From the NCBI RefSeq assembly GCF_030269925.1, contig NC_085119.1, positions 8,841,001-8,905,000 of the forward strand: 64,000 nt of DNA, in the 5' to 3' direction. The notes under the pieces were generated by a model, which saw nothing but the letters and a program-made list of their open reading frames with translations, was not told the origin of the DNA and made no database searches. The translations under genes and the position numbers were made by a program. Below, in pieces: positions 21,868 to 34,954 of this stretch. The DNA comes from Bombyx mori (lineage: Eukaryota; Arthropoda; Insecta; Lepidoptera; Bombycidae). Every line of letters begins with the position of its first letter. The first letter of the stretch is position 1.

Positions 21868-22205
21868 TTATGCTGATAGCCTTGAGAGGCTATTTCAGCT
21901 TCGCCCCTAACGTGTGTAGGTGAGCTCACGGGGCTCAAACCGGAGTGTTGCTAGCACTGACCCTAGCAAGAGCAGTGCTTCGCAGAATCTACCACCGGAT
22001 CGGAAACGCGACCCACTGAGAAGATCCGGCGAGAAACTCAGTGGGCTGTGTCTATGGGTCAATTCGCTCGTCGAGCCCTTTGTCGCAAGCGACGGGTTCG
22101 ACGAGGACGGTGACCGGTGCTCGTGGTGCCTAAAAGCACCGTTAATGGATCAGGAGGATCCGTAATGACTTGCTCTGGGCGACGTCGACGGTTTACTATT
22201 CGGTA
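21868..22205 (+). repeat. Dispersed repeat, GAGCTCACGGGGCTCAA family, longest copy
   Basis: It contains TGCTGATAGCCTTGAGAGGC, GAGCTCACGGGGCTCAAACC, ACCCTAGCAAGAGCAGTGCT and GATCGGAAACGCGACCCACT. Other copies are at 23524-23622, 43478-43672 (plus) and 55216-55412 (minus). An 81-codon frame crosses it but resembles nothing I know. It may be part of a larger LINE. Confidence 0.7.
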
Positions 22206-23523
22206 ATGTAAGTACCAGAACTTCACGTGTTACACGAACGTGTTCTTGCGCTATTTTACGTTCAAAATTTATCTGAAATTCGTTGTCCGTCATATCGGAG
22301 AAAACTTATTTTTGTAAAAAAAAATTAGCATGGGCGACAATATTTTACGGTTGAGAAACGATCTACAAAAATGTGTTGCGGTAAAATTCATCGTTGGCAA
22401 ACGTTCAATCTGTCTATACCTCAAACTTGCCCCTTTGTACTATGTTCTGTTTCATAATGACAAAGGTGACAAATTGTCTCCAAAGAGAGATTCTAATTAC
22501 GTCGATATGAAATAATTTTGAATGTCTCTGGCAGATCATTAGAACGTATCTCATGTATTAGCACAAGGATAAACGCAAGCGTATTTGGCATTTGTGACGC
22601 ATTTTGGTAAATTTACTGCATCCATCACAGCTATTAGATTTTAATGCCTTCCAGCCAGCAGAAATCCCACTGTCTCAAATAAGTTATTGGATTTATCGAT
22701 TTATAGCGGTATTTATATTTTTAACTACACGGATTTTTGGTTCGATGGATTGTATGGCCCTTTTGTATTATCAAACAAACCCGTTCGATGTTCGAAAGCA
22801 GATAGAAATATAAAATAGTACTTGTTTAAAAACATGTGGAATGTTTTAATCTCGGATTAAATAACATTCAGGTGTTTATGAGTCAATCCGGTGCCGCAGG
22901 TGTGGCGGATCTCCATGGAGCTTCGTGTGGGCTGTGGCTAAAATAAAATGGTGTGCCACGAACGCAACAGGCGGCTTACTCAGTGCTACAGAACTCATCG
23001 CTGGCCAGCATTACTCATGCAACTACCGTGGGTAGACACACTCCCACGCCGTATTAAAATTTCAGAGGTAGTTACTTTTAGACGAATACTACTGAAATAA
23101 AATGTTAACGTTCAGTTATTATTTTGCACTGGACGTGGTTATCGACTCCTGTTTTTTTTAAGCGTAAGTTTAATTTTACTGTTTCGTTAGGAGTTGACGT
23201 GTTCAGAAAACTTTCGTAGTTTATGCAATATCATTTTTTTTTTTAATAAACTTACAAATGATTCAAGATTAAAATGGCAAGATTCACTGCCACTGATTTA
23301 TGTTTGATTAGAAAAATATGTTACAAATTTAAACATGCAGCGTAGGTATAACATTTGGATCACAGTTCACATTTGAGAAACTATTTTCTAAGCGATTATA
23401 TTTCAACAAACAGGTGTAAGTTATTCATCGGATGAAATACCGAATTATCAGGTAAACAAATAATGGCTAGCACCTAAAACAATTTGTGTAGTTTTTCATT
23501 CTCTTCCTAATCGTTGGTAACCT
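22206..23523. other. Intergenic, no gene seen
   Basis: Two short ORFs (about 60-70 codons) occur, but neither has a domain, good context or plausible splice edges. A GC-richer patch at 22880-23050 was not identified. Confidence 0.45.
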
Positions 23524-23622
23524 AAGGGGCTATTTTCAGTACTCACGGACGATCGGCAGGTGAGCTCGCGAGCTCAACCTGAGATAATTGCTAACACCAG
23601 CCCTAGCAAGAGCAGTGCGCAA
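23524..23622 (+). repeat. Dispersed repeat, GAGCTCACGGGGCTCAA family, short fragment
   Basis: It retains CAGGTGAGCTCGCGAGCTCA and CCCTAGCAAGAGCAGTGC but is diverged and ends before the ACGCGACCCACTG segment. Confidence 0.6.
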
Positions 23623-24102
23623 TGGAATCGCGTGTATTAATTATTCAAACATGAAATTAATTATGACTTGATTGAACATAATAGCGAATCAATTGATTTT
23701 AATGCGTGGATTGTATGTTTCCGAATTGTTTAAAATCTTATGCATAACCATTATTTGATAATTGTGAAACAAACCTTAAAAGAATAGTAATGCAAACTTG
23801 TAATCCCGACCGCATATAGTTATTTTTAATTTGAAACATTTTATTCATTGATTACTGATTATAGTCCTATACCATCTAAAAAAAAATTCATAATTAAGCT
23901 CCTTAATTATCTATATAGGACAGATCAATAGAAAAAGTGTTCCAATGAAGTCATTTTATACATAATTGTAAAGCTATTTCACAGATTTAACGCACTAAGA
24001 TGATGATTAGCAAAAGGAAGACTACGACGAGTATTACACTGAAAAAAAGTTATTTTATTCTGTTGTACATTAAGGTAAGGTAAATAGTAATGAGCTGTAA
24101 TG

Positions 24103-24600
24103 GCCTAAAAGGATAACATGCCCGATGTAAATGTATCGCGCGATTCGACTATGATCGTGTTCAAATCCCGCTGGCAACTACCAATTTTAGTAACTGAAAA
24201 ACGTACATAACATATGCCTACGGACGACTTCCACATTGAAGGAATAACATCGTGTTATTAAAATTAAACCAGCAAGGGTAATAAAATTTCATAATTATCG
24301 GCGGTAAGGGTTATTTTTTTATTTATTTCTATTGCCCTTGAAGGCAGACGAGCATACGGCCCACCTGATGGTGAGTGGTTACCGTCGCCCATGGGCTTCA
24401 GCAATGCCAGGGGCAGAGACAAGCCGCTGCCTACCGCAAAATTATTATTTACCCATTTTTGCTATAAAGATAAAATGTATGCCTTAACCTCATTTGCTTA
24501 TTTGGGTGGTACCGTTCACGTTGCTATTTCGATGGGCCCCATTAACTACTTAACGATCGGTGGTTTGTGAGCTCGTTAATATAAACAATAAAATAACTTT
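24103..24600 (+). mobile_element. Old Bm1 SINE split by another retroposon
   Basis: Bm1 5' half (ATGGCCTAAAAGGATAACAT ... GTTCAAATCCCGCTGGC ... GAAGGAATAACATCGTG) at about 24103-24312. The Bm1 3' part (GATGGGCCCC ... GTTTGTGAGCTCG ... CAATAAAATA) resumes at about 24480-24600. Between them lies a minus-strand copy of the TAGGCAGCGGC family. Both halves are heavily diverged, so this Bm1 is old. Confidence 0.65.
24315..24441 (-). mobile_element. TAGGCAGCGGC-family repeat, minus orientation
   Basis: It reads TTGCCCTTGAAGGCAGACGA, CATACGGCCCACCTGATGG and CTTCAGCAATGCCAGG on the plus strand, with its A-rich end at the left. It is inserted within the diverged Bm1 copy. Confidence 0.75.
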
Positions 24601-27401
24601 TTTTTACAGCAACGCTACATTTTTAGTTTAGGTGTAACAAAACATATTTTTGTTAGCGTACCAGACGTTTCGTAGACCATCACTCTTCACGAGAGTAAAA
24701 CTACCACGAGAAAATTAGCGCCCATTGAGTCACTGAAGAAGTCGAAGATTCAAACTGTGTTGGAAAACTGTTTCAAACTTCACGCCGATTTACCAGCATT
24801 ATCAATGTCATATGAGAGTTTAGTTTATTAATTATATTAATGTTAATCGTTGGTCCTAACAGGTGTAATAAAAATTCTCACTCTTGTAATAGTTAGATCT
24901 AGAATTGATCTGTGATTTTTTGCGACTACAGCTATTAGTATCGCCGGTGACTTATCATAGTTATTACGACACTAAAATTATAGATTTAATTTACGCATTT
25001 CCTTTCCTTTATGTTTCTAGATGATTTTCTAACGTCTTATTATAAATCTAAAGTTTTGTATTTTAGAATTAGTGTATATTCCTAGACTTACACGTATTAC
25101 GGGATTACATAATTTATTCTAGACAGTATTAAAAAGTTGAAATTACAGTACGCGGACGCATAAATTACTTCAGCACATTCGTATTATAATAACCCAGTTG
25201 GCACCTATAATGCGACGAAATAAAAAACGTAAAGAAGTTTTAAATTCAAGATCAAACTTCAAACGAATCAGGTGAAGTAAAAACTAATATTATTAAATAT
25301 TAAACCTAGTTTTATTTCCTACAAAAAATTGTCTAGATAAAAGAAATATTTGAAATTGGCACACACGAGCTCTGCACCAGGATATATGTGTTCGTTATTC
25401 TGCATCTTGTATTATTTTTAGAACTGCTACAGCCCAATAACTCGATGGATAATTTTCAAATTACCTCATAGTTAAAACTTGTAACGCACTGAGAATCCGT
25501 GGTTTATTCTTGTATCGGGCCCACGATGAAAACAACACGATAATCTTAAATTTTTGTCAGCAAGAATAGCATACGGGCACAAGAGTCTTCCTGTTTCCAG
25601 CGGCTTTGATCTTTAATCACTGACGTTTACTTATGTGTTAGCGAGGGCCAGATGTTATATGTATTCACTATTATAATAGTAAACGAGTTTTTGATAACAC
25701 TTTTTGTTATTGTCAAGCCACGAAGAAATAGCTTGGATTTGTACCACAACTTCATGAAACGGTTACTAAGGAACAATGGTGAATGAACGCAATGGTTTCA
25801 AGAAATATGGATAAATTGGTCTCTAAGTTATAACTAAAAGCACATGAAGAAGTCTTCTTAGACAGATCCTTAGAGCAGTCTCCGTGAAACAGACGGTACA
25901 GTACGCAAAGAAAACTAAATCTTACCCGTGAGCCCCGAAGTACTTAAAATAAGTTTATCAGTTTGTTATTGTCCAGACAAGTAAAAATAGCATTACAATA
26001 ATTAATCGCCAAGATTCGATAATTACTCAAATGAAAGCTGTTAAAATACAAATAAAGCAAAAGAGTTTTAAGATGAAAAAGATACCCCCTACAGGTAAAT
26101 GAATGAAAGCAAAAGTTATTATTAGTCCTGTCGTCGTTATTCAAAATCAATTGTCATAGAAGTCATTGTTCAGCCGCGTATTTATATAACAAATTTATGA
26201 TGGCGGTCCATCGTACGAAAATATTTATAGAATGTTTGTTTGGTAATCGGGACAGGAATAAAAAGAAATGAAGAAAGCATATTTCCTGGCAGCGTCGAGA
26301 AACCAACAGTGTCCGCCGGACTCCTACCAACCTACCAACAGATCTATTTTGGTCGCGCGGCTGACTGGAGTCTGAGCTTTTCTCAGAAAATACAGATTAC
26401 AAAATACACCGGGGATTAATTTGGTAACAGTGAAGAATCCAGTCTGACTATAATATCCAGGTGAAGACATAATGGTAACATGAACCTAACTAGGTTGAAT
26501 GGAAATTTTCCGTCATTACTATTTTGGTATTATTATAGTCAGTTTTAATGTTATTGATGACGACTTGTTATTGTACTGAAATGATTTATATTTTTACAAT
26601 TCAATTCCCATCACACTCTCTAGTCTTTCTCAACTACTGTTAGTGTTGTTAAGAAATAAGTATACAATGAAAAGGAATAAAAATAGCTTTTTTATAATTT
26701 AAAATAATCGAAGTCATGACATGGCTTAATTATTTATTTAATTTTAAATGCAAACGATAGTAATAGATATAAGTTGTAGGTACATATTTTTTGTTTAAGA
26801 ATTTAACGTAAACTTAAATTATTACTAGTTTGTGAAAAAAAAACTGGTAGCTCATAAGCCAATGATAAAAATCATAAACTTAACCACAAGTACATTCTAT
26901 GGAGAGTTCAGAGAAAAAATCACTGTGACCTGAGATATTCACCTGAGTTTTGGATTCGAAATCATTAAGGACTGATATTGATTATTTCGTGTGACATTAA
27001 AACCAGTTAATCTTCGTCTTTAGAAGGATTCTACATTATTTCACAGGTAAGTTCGTTGACAGCACCTGCATGCTCGCCGTGTGCGTCATACCTAAAATTC
27101 GACATTCGTGTTTGACGAATAACTAAAGTATTCGAACCGAGAATCCGTGCCAACAATGAGTTATTTTTGTGAAGCACTTTGTAAATAAGTATTTATTTAT
27201 GTAGCTATCTATTTTATGAGCTTTACCAATAGTTTTACTATGCAGAAAATATTTATAAAGCTTCTAGATTTTATACGATATTGTAATATGATACTTTGGT
27301 CTTAAATTAACGTTCTTCAATTCGTGGAATGTCAGTGCGCTTTTGTTTGATTTTTTTTTAAGTCTAATATGCCAATTTTGAGGCTAATCAACAACTGATT
27401 A
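24601..27401. other. Intergenic, no gene seen
   Basis: AT-rich sequence with no recognised coding exon, RNA or repeat family. Confidence 0.45.
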
Positions 27402-28050
27402 AGGGCGGATTCGACCAAACTTAAATTTAAACTCGAGTAACTATACGAGGAATAACCTATTCCATGATTTTAATCTCGAGTAAATTCATAGTCGTTTTTC
27501 CACGTATACTTGCGCTAGGAATAACAATACGCGAATAGCAGAGTGAATGGTGAACAAAAATAAAATCCGGCAAATAAATGTTGTTGTACAACGGCATAGT
27601 GTAAGAGCATACAAATCGTCAACTCGATTTTGCCGTATTTTAGTGTGAAAAAGTAGCTGTTGTGTAAGATATCCAGCTGTCAAACGTATTATTTTTATTT
27701 CTTGTTTGTTTGAGGGAATTGTCAAGTTTTGTCGTCTGGTTTTATCTTTTTTCGTTTAAACGTTGCATTCAGACTATTAATAATCATTTAGTGCATTGCG
27801 TTGACTTGAAATTAAAACAGAATAAATATTTATGAAATGACAGAAATCAGATGTTGGACTGACAGACGCCATTACTTTATTCTAGGAATAGCTCCGTTAT
27901 TCCGTGCGAAACGGCGGTATAGTAACAATTCCCGAATAGGCCCACTATTCTTAGAATTGTAGTTGGTAAAACGTAAAATTGATTTACTCTCGATTAACTG
28001 ACGAGTTATTCTAAGAATAAGATTTACTCTTGTTTGGTCGAATCGACCCT
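27402..28050. mobile_element. Non-autonomous DNA transposon (MITE), 649 bp, TA target site
   Basis: The left end AGGGCGGATTCGACCAAAC and the right end GTTTGGTCGAATCGACCCT are near-perfect inverted repeats, and both are flanked by TA (27400-27401 and 28051-28052). Subterminal, loosely inverted copies of CTCGAGTAA and AGGAATAAC motifs fill both ends. No transposase ORF is present. The TA duplication suggests Tc1/mariner-type mobilisation, but the family was not recognised. Confidence 0.7.
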
Positions 28051-28052
28051 TA

Positions 28053-31000
28053 GATTACTATGTTAAGATTTATGCAAACTCCTTTATGTCCTTAATTAAA
28101 AATTATTTAAAAATAGTACCTTAATACTTTAATTTAATGTAGAGCACGTGTAATATTTAAATTTTTCTTTTTTCGTTGTGACATTGAAAAGTTCTTGCAA
28201 CGACCGTTTCACCTGACAAGTACCTACAGAAATGTTTAAATATTTCTAGTGTATTATTACCTCTTGGGCGTTATAAATCCGAATGACATCGTTGAAATAT
28301 TTAGGTTTTTGAGTTTAATATCAAGTGGAACTATAAAAAAACCATTTTTAGGCGTCGACGATGTTTTGAAAATATTTTTGCAGATATTTTATTGTTTCTA
28401 GTATTGAACAGCTTTCTTAGTCTCTGAATACCAATGTACATTTATTTTCTTTAAGTTTTCAAATTTACAAAATGTAGAAGTAAAAACATGTTATTTTTCC
28501 AATTTTTATCGAATTAGTATACGGCAATCTTATCAAAAAACTTAAGAAGCTAAATAATATTCTGTTAAATTTGATCAAACGCATTGCTGCGTTTAGGCTA
28601 CAAAGGGACTCTTACAGGAAGACTTGTCAAGCCGTCTGTTAAAAATAACGCATAGCCGCGACGTAATTAATGACTTTCATAATAATTGACGTAAGTAGGT
28701 ATCTGCGTGTATTATGAAATTTATGAAGATGTTATTTCCGAATCAGGACAATTCACTTGACGTTTTAAAGACGTCAAGATAAATTTAAACAAGTTGATTT
28801 AAGTTTGTTTTCTTTCACTTCAATATTTCGTACATCTAAAGCAGTGTTGAAAAATGAAAACGTAAGATATACTTTTTTCTTTCGAAATTCAAATGAAGTT
28901 TAATAAATTAAGTATACCTAAAAGTAATTGAAATATCTTAATGGGATTTTTTCTACTGGAATATTATTCAAAAGAACTAATTAACCAACCAACCAAAGAC
29001 TTCGAGTTTCGCCTAACATATGACGAGCTTTCATCAGGACATGGTAGATATCTTATGTGTAAGCCTAGACTTGTTTACATCTAGTTAAATAAGTATGGCG
29101 AGCTTACACGAGATGGTATAATCGTTGTGTCTATTTTGGCCGCAAAGGATCATAGTCATCATGGGCTTCACTGTGAATTATGGATAAGGAAGTAAGAATA
29201 AAGTTTTTCTTCATAAAGAATTAAAGACTAAAGTTTTTTATTACTTTTGAAACGTTTCATGACGAACAAAAAATGTTGATACCTACACATTGAGTGGAAA
29301 ATTTATTGATACTAAAATTGCTTGTGGTTGAAATTTGCCAATTTGAATTTATTGATTAATCAATATTTTTACTTTTTTTTATAGACAGTCAGTAAAAAAA
29401 AATGTGAATACAAATTTAATTTCATTGCACTGCATTTAATTGGCAAAGGCAACACAGACAACTAGGGTATCATCTTTTTTTTTCTTGCTCTTCTTAGTTC
29501 TATAGTTTTTACTCAGTTTTTTTAAGGTATCAATTTTCAAAACAATACAAAATAGAAAATTTAACATATTAAAATTTATCTAAATTTTGATATATCAATG
29601 ACTACGGTAAAATTCCCGTAATTGGACAAAAACTAGTGTTGATATAATATTTTACTAAAGAAACAGACTTCATAAATTTCGTTGTTCATTAGTGTTAATA
29701 AAATGATCTATTGTTGCTGTTTTATTAAATACCTTCATAGACCTAAAATATAGTTACGTAATACCTACTGAATACTCCTCCTTAGCATCACAAAATGGCA
29801 GGTTAACCAACACCGAGGTCAAAGTAGTGCAAACTTATACAGCTGAATTTTTACAGCGTTAATTCGAAGACATGTTTTTTTAGAATTCTTCTTGAAAATC
29901 ATTTAATATGCAAGGATGAAAATATATTCCTTTGTCGCGTTCGTGAAAACTAGTCTATTACATTATTATATTAATATATAATATTTTTATTGAATATTTC
30001 TTTTGTAATTGAATATTTTGAAATAAAAACAGGCTACGTATTTTTCACTATTCTAAATTCGCCCTTATATTAAGCAATGTGTACAGTGAAAATGTCATTG
30101 GCGTTCGATAGATGACGCTAAACAAGCTTCGCGAACCATGCCTAACCATGGTTCTGTCAATTCAATACATTCATACTCTTATTGTTTTCCCTAATAATAT
30201 TACGGTACGATTTACGAGCGAATGCATTAAAAACAGTTGGCGATGATGAACAGAATAAAGACATAGATAAAACACGTCAAAAGAAGAAAATTAAGTATAA
30301 AATAATGCTAACAGAAAGAATACTATGCAGTGAAGGCAGACTTATTACCAATAAGCTATTAAAATTGACTGAGCATCAGGAAAATGTAAGTATCTAATAT
30401 AAATGAATTGAAGTATCTAAAATAAGTAAAAAATCATACAATAGAACATTTTTTGACAGTTTTAAAGGTCTTAGGGCAGAGGAAAAAACTAAAAACTTAC
30501 TAGATAGTCAGTCTTTCGTTGCTTATAGTTCCATCTAGCGACAAAACTCTAATACTATTTTCCAGTTCGGAATAGTATTAGCAGTTCCATCTGACGGAAC
30601 CTAACAACACCAAAAGACTCTGGACCACTGCCTGCGCCATCTGGCTGCCGAGCAACGGTGCTGAAGGCTCCACTGCTCTCGTCAGACTGAAAAAAACAGG
30701 CTTCAACCTGTCTATTAGTACTACATGTTGAAATAGTAGAAGCGAGTGCAAAACCTATTTCGAGGTTCACCTCGAACGGCGGTCGTTACCCGTAGCGCTG
30801 GTTGGTCGTTATTCTCGTTATTCGTTACCCAGGACGTGTTTGGCGATGCCGCCGTTCCTCGTTGCTTTCGACAGATGGCGAGCTATTTTGGAACGACGAC
30901 GTTCTTACGGAATTGTAACGGCGTTATAAATGTTTTTTTCGGCGAAGAATGATTTGAAAGTTGTAATGTAAACTAACATTTCATGGAGATTTAGATCATT

Positions 31001-31292
31001 CGAAAGAATGCGCTTACAAGTTTTATTAAAAAGTAAATCTTACAATAAATATTCTGAACAACTGAGAAATTATTTTCATAATAATATATTTATTATAGGT
31101 ATTGTGTTTTTTTTTTCACTAAAGACAAATGATGTCAGTCAAATTAAGAATTGAAGAGAGATTAAAATGTAAATGAACGCAAGATAATTATTTTTGGACA
31201 ATCACAGTATTTTATCTAACGTGGTCATAATGATATACATAAATCTAGACAAGTATATGTACATTACATTTTTGAAGCTTCATGAAGCTTTG
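28053..31292. other. Intergenic, with an unassigned GC-richer island at about 30540-30960
   Basis: No gene is supported. A 60-codon open stretch ending in a good donor (AAAATGTAAGTATC near 30385) is exon-like but lacks a clear acceptor. The island that follows (CATCTGACGG, CGAACGGCGGTCG) was not identified. Confidence 0.4.
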
Positions 31293-31293
31293 A

Positions 31294-31738
31294 AGTCGTC
31301 GTGGCCTAAAGGATAAGACGTCCGGTGCATTCGTTTCGAACGATGCAAAGGTGTTCGAATCCCGTAGGCGGGTACAAATTTTTCTAACGAAATACGTACC
31401 TAACAAATATTCACGATAGACTTCCACGGTGAAGGAATAACATCGTGTAATAAAAATCAAACCCGCAAAAATTATAATTTGCGTAATTACTGGTGGTAGG
31501 AACTCTTGTAGGTTCACACAGATAGGTATTACCACCCTGCCTATTTCTAACTTGAAGCAGTAATGCGTTTCAGTTTGAAGGGTGGGGCAGCCGTTGTAAC
31601 TTTGCTGAGACCTTATTACTCATATCTCAAGGTGGGTGGCGGCATTTACACTATAGATGTTTATAGGCTCCTGTAGCCACTTAATACCTGGTGGGCTGTG
31701 AACTCATCCACCCACCTTTGCAATAAATAAATAAATAT
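31294..31738 (+). mobile_element. Bm1 SINE, full length
   Basis: A complete copy from the tRNA-like head (GTCGTCGTGGCCTAAAGGAT, GGTGTTCGAATCCCG) through ACTGGTGGTAGGAACTCTTG to the (AATA)n tail. Confidence 0.87.
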
Positions 31739-34291
31739 AGGTACACGCTGAGATCTTCAATGTGATCTTCATTCTTAGGGTTTCCCTGAAGATGTTTCAT
31801 TTAGAAATAAGCAATAAATACCTACGTTTATTCAACTCTCCGTTATACGTTAAAAGGATATAAAAGAGTACATCAACATAAAAATAAACAAAAATTTCTT
31901 GCCATTTTATCTGACTGACTTTTCAGGTCGACAACAACAGCTGCTACATTGTTCTAGATATAAAGTTGAATGAGCTTCAGGTCATTTGTATCATTTCAAA
32001 AGTCAGCATATGAAATGTTTCATACAACATTTGTCAACTATAGCGATATGAAGTCAAATCTAAAGTTATCCATAAATTCGAATGTAATAACTTGTCGGAA
32101 TCCATCCATGCACATTAAAGAGATTTAAGTTAATGTCATAAGGACAGGCCTATGTGAAGGTCAGTTCATAAATCTTCTTCATAGAACATCTTGGCTCTGG
32201 AAGCACCAACACAATATGCAGGATGTGCTGTGCTGTGTGGAAGCAGTGAAAAATATTCATAACGTATGTGAAGAGTGATGCTCATAGAGAATGAGACAAA
32301 AAATCCTAAAAGGTCAAAGTGTCGGCGAAATATCAGCTAGGTGCATTTGCGAAGCAGCTGCCCTTGAGTTGTTGGGTCTCCTCCGGAGGCGCTCCTGCAG
32401 CTGTTAGCAAATTCCAACCCTTCTGGCTGAGCATTTGCTCGCCCATCGTCCCAGTTAAACTGGAAAGGCCTTCGGGCCACCTGTAATCCTACTTTCCTAT
32501 GAAAAAAGAAATATCTGCGCAACCCCTCAAACAGTAAAATGAGATCAGTAAATTAAATGTACTAATTGTTTGTAAATTTTCATTTTAAAATATTGCCCGC
32601 ATATTGAAAAGTGCTGCCTTTTGACAAAATATTTAAAAAGATATAATCAGTTATTGTGTAGCTGAAGAAACGAGCTCACTTGATATTTTGCGACTAACGG
32701 AAATTATAAACCACACCTCAAACACGAGGGCGAAGTGAAAGGCTTTAATTTCTTAAATATGTTGTTCTTGTCGGTTTTATCACTTTAAAACGACTTCAAA
32801 TGAAATATTGAAATATACGCGGTCTTCTTCGTATTGCCGCGTATTTTGATTATTCTACAGTATAATTTTGTCTTGTAGTCGGCAAAAACAGGGATTGTGT
32901 AGTATAAAATAATTCTTGTCCTATACTAACACTATCGGACCTCCAATTATGAGGCCAACCCTGGTTGTCCTAATTCAGGAGTCATCACCAAGAAAATTCC
33001 TTTCGCCTTTTTCTTAATTTATATTTAACAATAAAGTTTTTCAGATAGTTGAAAAGGATTTTATGAGCACTTTCGAGAAGGTCAACCATCTGCCTCTAAA
33101 TAACTATACTAACCAATAGAGAGTACAACTATGACAACCTTGAGGTCATTGCGTCATTCATGTTGTATTTTGAATATCCAATGCTATTGTTTAATGTCAC
33201 TAAGAAGCCTAAAGTGACCTGCACATCTACTGTACATTACATGTCTGTAATATCAGTTATTGTAAGTCAATGTTTTTTATTTGGTAAACAAATGTCGTTC
33301 GTTCTTTATCAGAGTCATTTTAGCTATTGCTATTGCTCCGATTTTCAAATCATATTAGGTTTTCACCGAAAAATCATATGAACATTGGGTTTTGGAATTT
33401 TCCTACAATGCAATTATGTATATAATGTGACTGCGTTGGTAATTTAATACAAAAAAGACATTCTAACCAAATTACAAAATAACATGGTCAGTTGCAATAT
33501 GCGCACTTTAAGCACTAAAAGCCCTCAAGGTTTCAAGTAAAAAGCCCGTCCGCCCGAATACATATATGATTATTATAGATTGAGTTTATCCTGTAGCATT
33601 TACCAATTTATGAATTTATTGAATTTATGATGTTATTATTTATGATGTTGTTTTGAAATTTTATTGATTTCTATTGTATCTTTTTGCATAAATTGTATAT
33701 TTATTAAATTATTATGTACCTATATTGTGTTCTATATTATTATGCGTTGAGGTATGATATTGACATAAGGGTTCTAGGAAGATGGCGGTCGTGATCCTTA
33801 GATGTGCACAATACGGCTTAGAATCGTGAACAATATATGTGATAATGTGGTCACAAATGGCTTATGCAATAATTAATTGTTTATTTACTGGTTATTGGAC
33901 AGCACGCGTTTCGTTTGGTTAAGGGGATGGGATAGACTTTTTCAAGATAATTAACTGGAATCTCATAGTGTTTTAATGTGTCCATGTTGTGATGTGTAAT
34001 TTAATAGCAGATCGTGATAAAAACCCGATAGAGTATAATTAATCCAATATGACGTTCTGGATTCTAATGGTTATCACTTTATCAGTCAAGAAACTCACTA
34101 TATTGGATAAATTCGTTACTAACTCAGATTATATTGAGAGAAGCTGTAAGAACGTCGAAGTATTTTGATCCAAACTCTATTTGCAGATTATTTAAATAAA
34201 ACCTAATTTATATAAATCTGCAAAACATGTATTGTAATGAGAAACAAAAAATTTTATTACAACATAATTTCTTCTTCCTATTCGTACACTC
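31739..34291. other. Intergenic, no gene seen
   Basis: AT-rich. A denser patch at about 32340-32530 (CTCCTCCGGAGGCGCTCCTG, AAGGCCTTCGGGCCACC) looks like a fragment of an unnamed repeat. No coding exon is recognised. Confidence 0.4.
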
Positions 34292-34594
34292 TTGACAGAG
34301 TGGTCGTGGTCATGCATCAGTCGGATCCTGCGATACCGATGCTCTCGCGATGCGACGCCATGTGGCATGATGTTTCGCAGAGTGAGAGCAAACATTTATG
34401 TTGGAGTGAGTCACAGATTTTACGAGGTCGGTCCATCGTGTTGGAGATCGTCCGCGAGATCTTTTGCCCTCGACTTTCCCTTGCATCACCAACCGCTCAA
34501 TGGAGTCCTCATTACGAGTGATGTGCCCGAAAAACTTGAGAATTCGTAATTGGACTGTTGACGATAGTCTCTCCTTGATGTTGAGCTCTTTCAA
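34292..34594 (-). pseudogene. RTE-like non-LTR retrotransposon remnant, ORF C-terminus
   Basis: The minus-strand frame reads LRILKFFGHITRNEDSIERL and VEGKRSRGRSPTRWTD, ending near WRRI. This is the typical C-terminal tail after the reverse transcriptase in RTE-like elements. Nothing of the reverse transcriptase remains, so it is a dead fragment. It lies about 110 bp from the LTR element. Confidence 0.7.
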
Positions 34595-34708
34595 GATCGA
34601 AATGTTAACATAATTGCAACATCATACTTGCATTCAATAAATTAAGCAAACTGTAAAGTATTCATGGTAAATCTTAGTAATAACTATTCAATAGACTAAT
34701 ATTTATAA

Positions 34709-34893
34709 TGGTAATTACGGTGTTTAAATAAGAAAAGACGAAATTGCGTTTCTTCTAAACAACAAGAAACAACATTTAATGCCCTTTCTTCAATAATTCT
34801 ATAACACACATTTCACAACGTCCATTAACCGAAAAATTATTTAAACAACTATCAATTGTCATATGACAGATTGACATTCAATCATTCATTACA
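34709..34893 (-). repeat. 3' LTR of the gypsy-type element
   Basis: Second copy of the 185-bp LTR, preceded on the element strand by the polypurine tract GCGGGGGAGA. Confidence 0.9.
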
Positions 34894-34954
34894 TCTCCCC
34901 CGCTGAAAAGACAATTGTAAGAGGCAGTGAATGGTTTTACAATTGTTTATCATA

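Noticed and set aside
21920..22165. 81-codon ORF with Arg/Ser-rich product
   Set aside because: It lies wholly in a dispersed repeat, has no known domain, and homologous copies elsewhere are broken.
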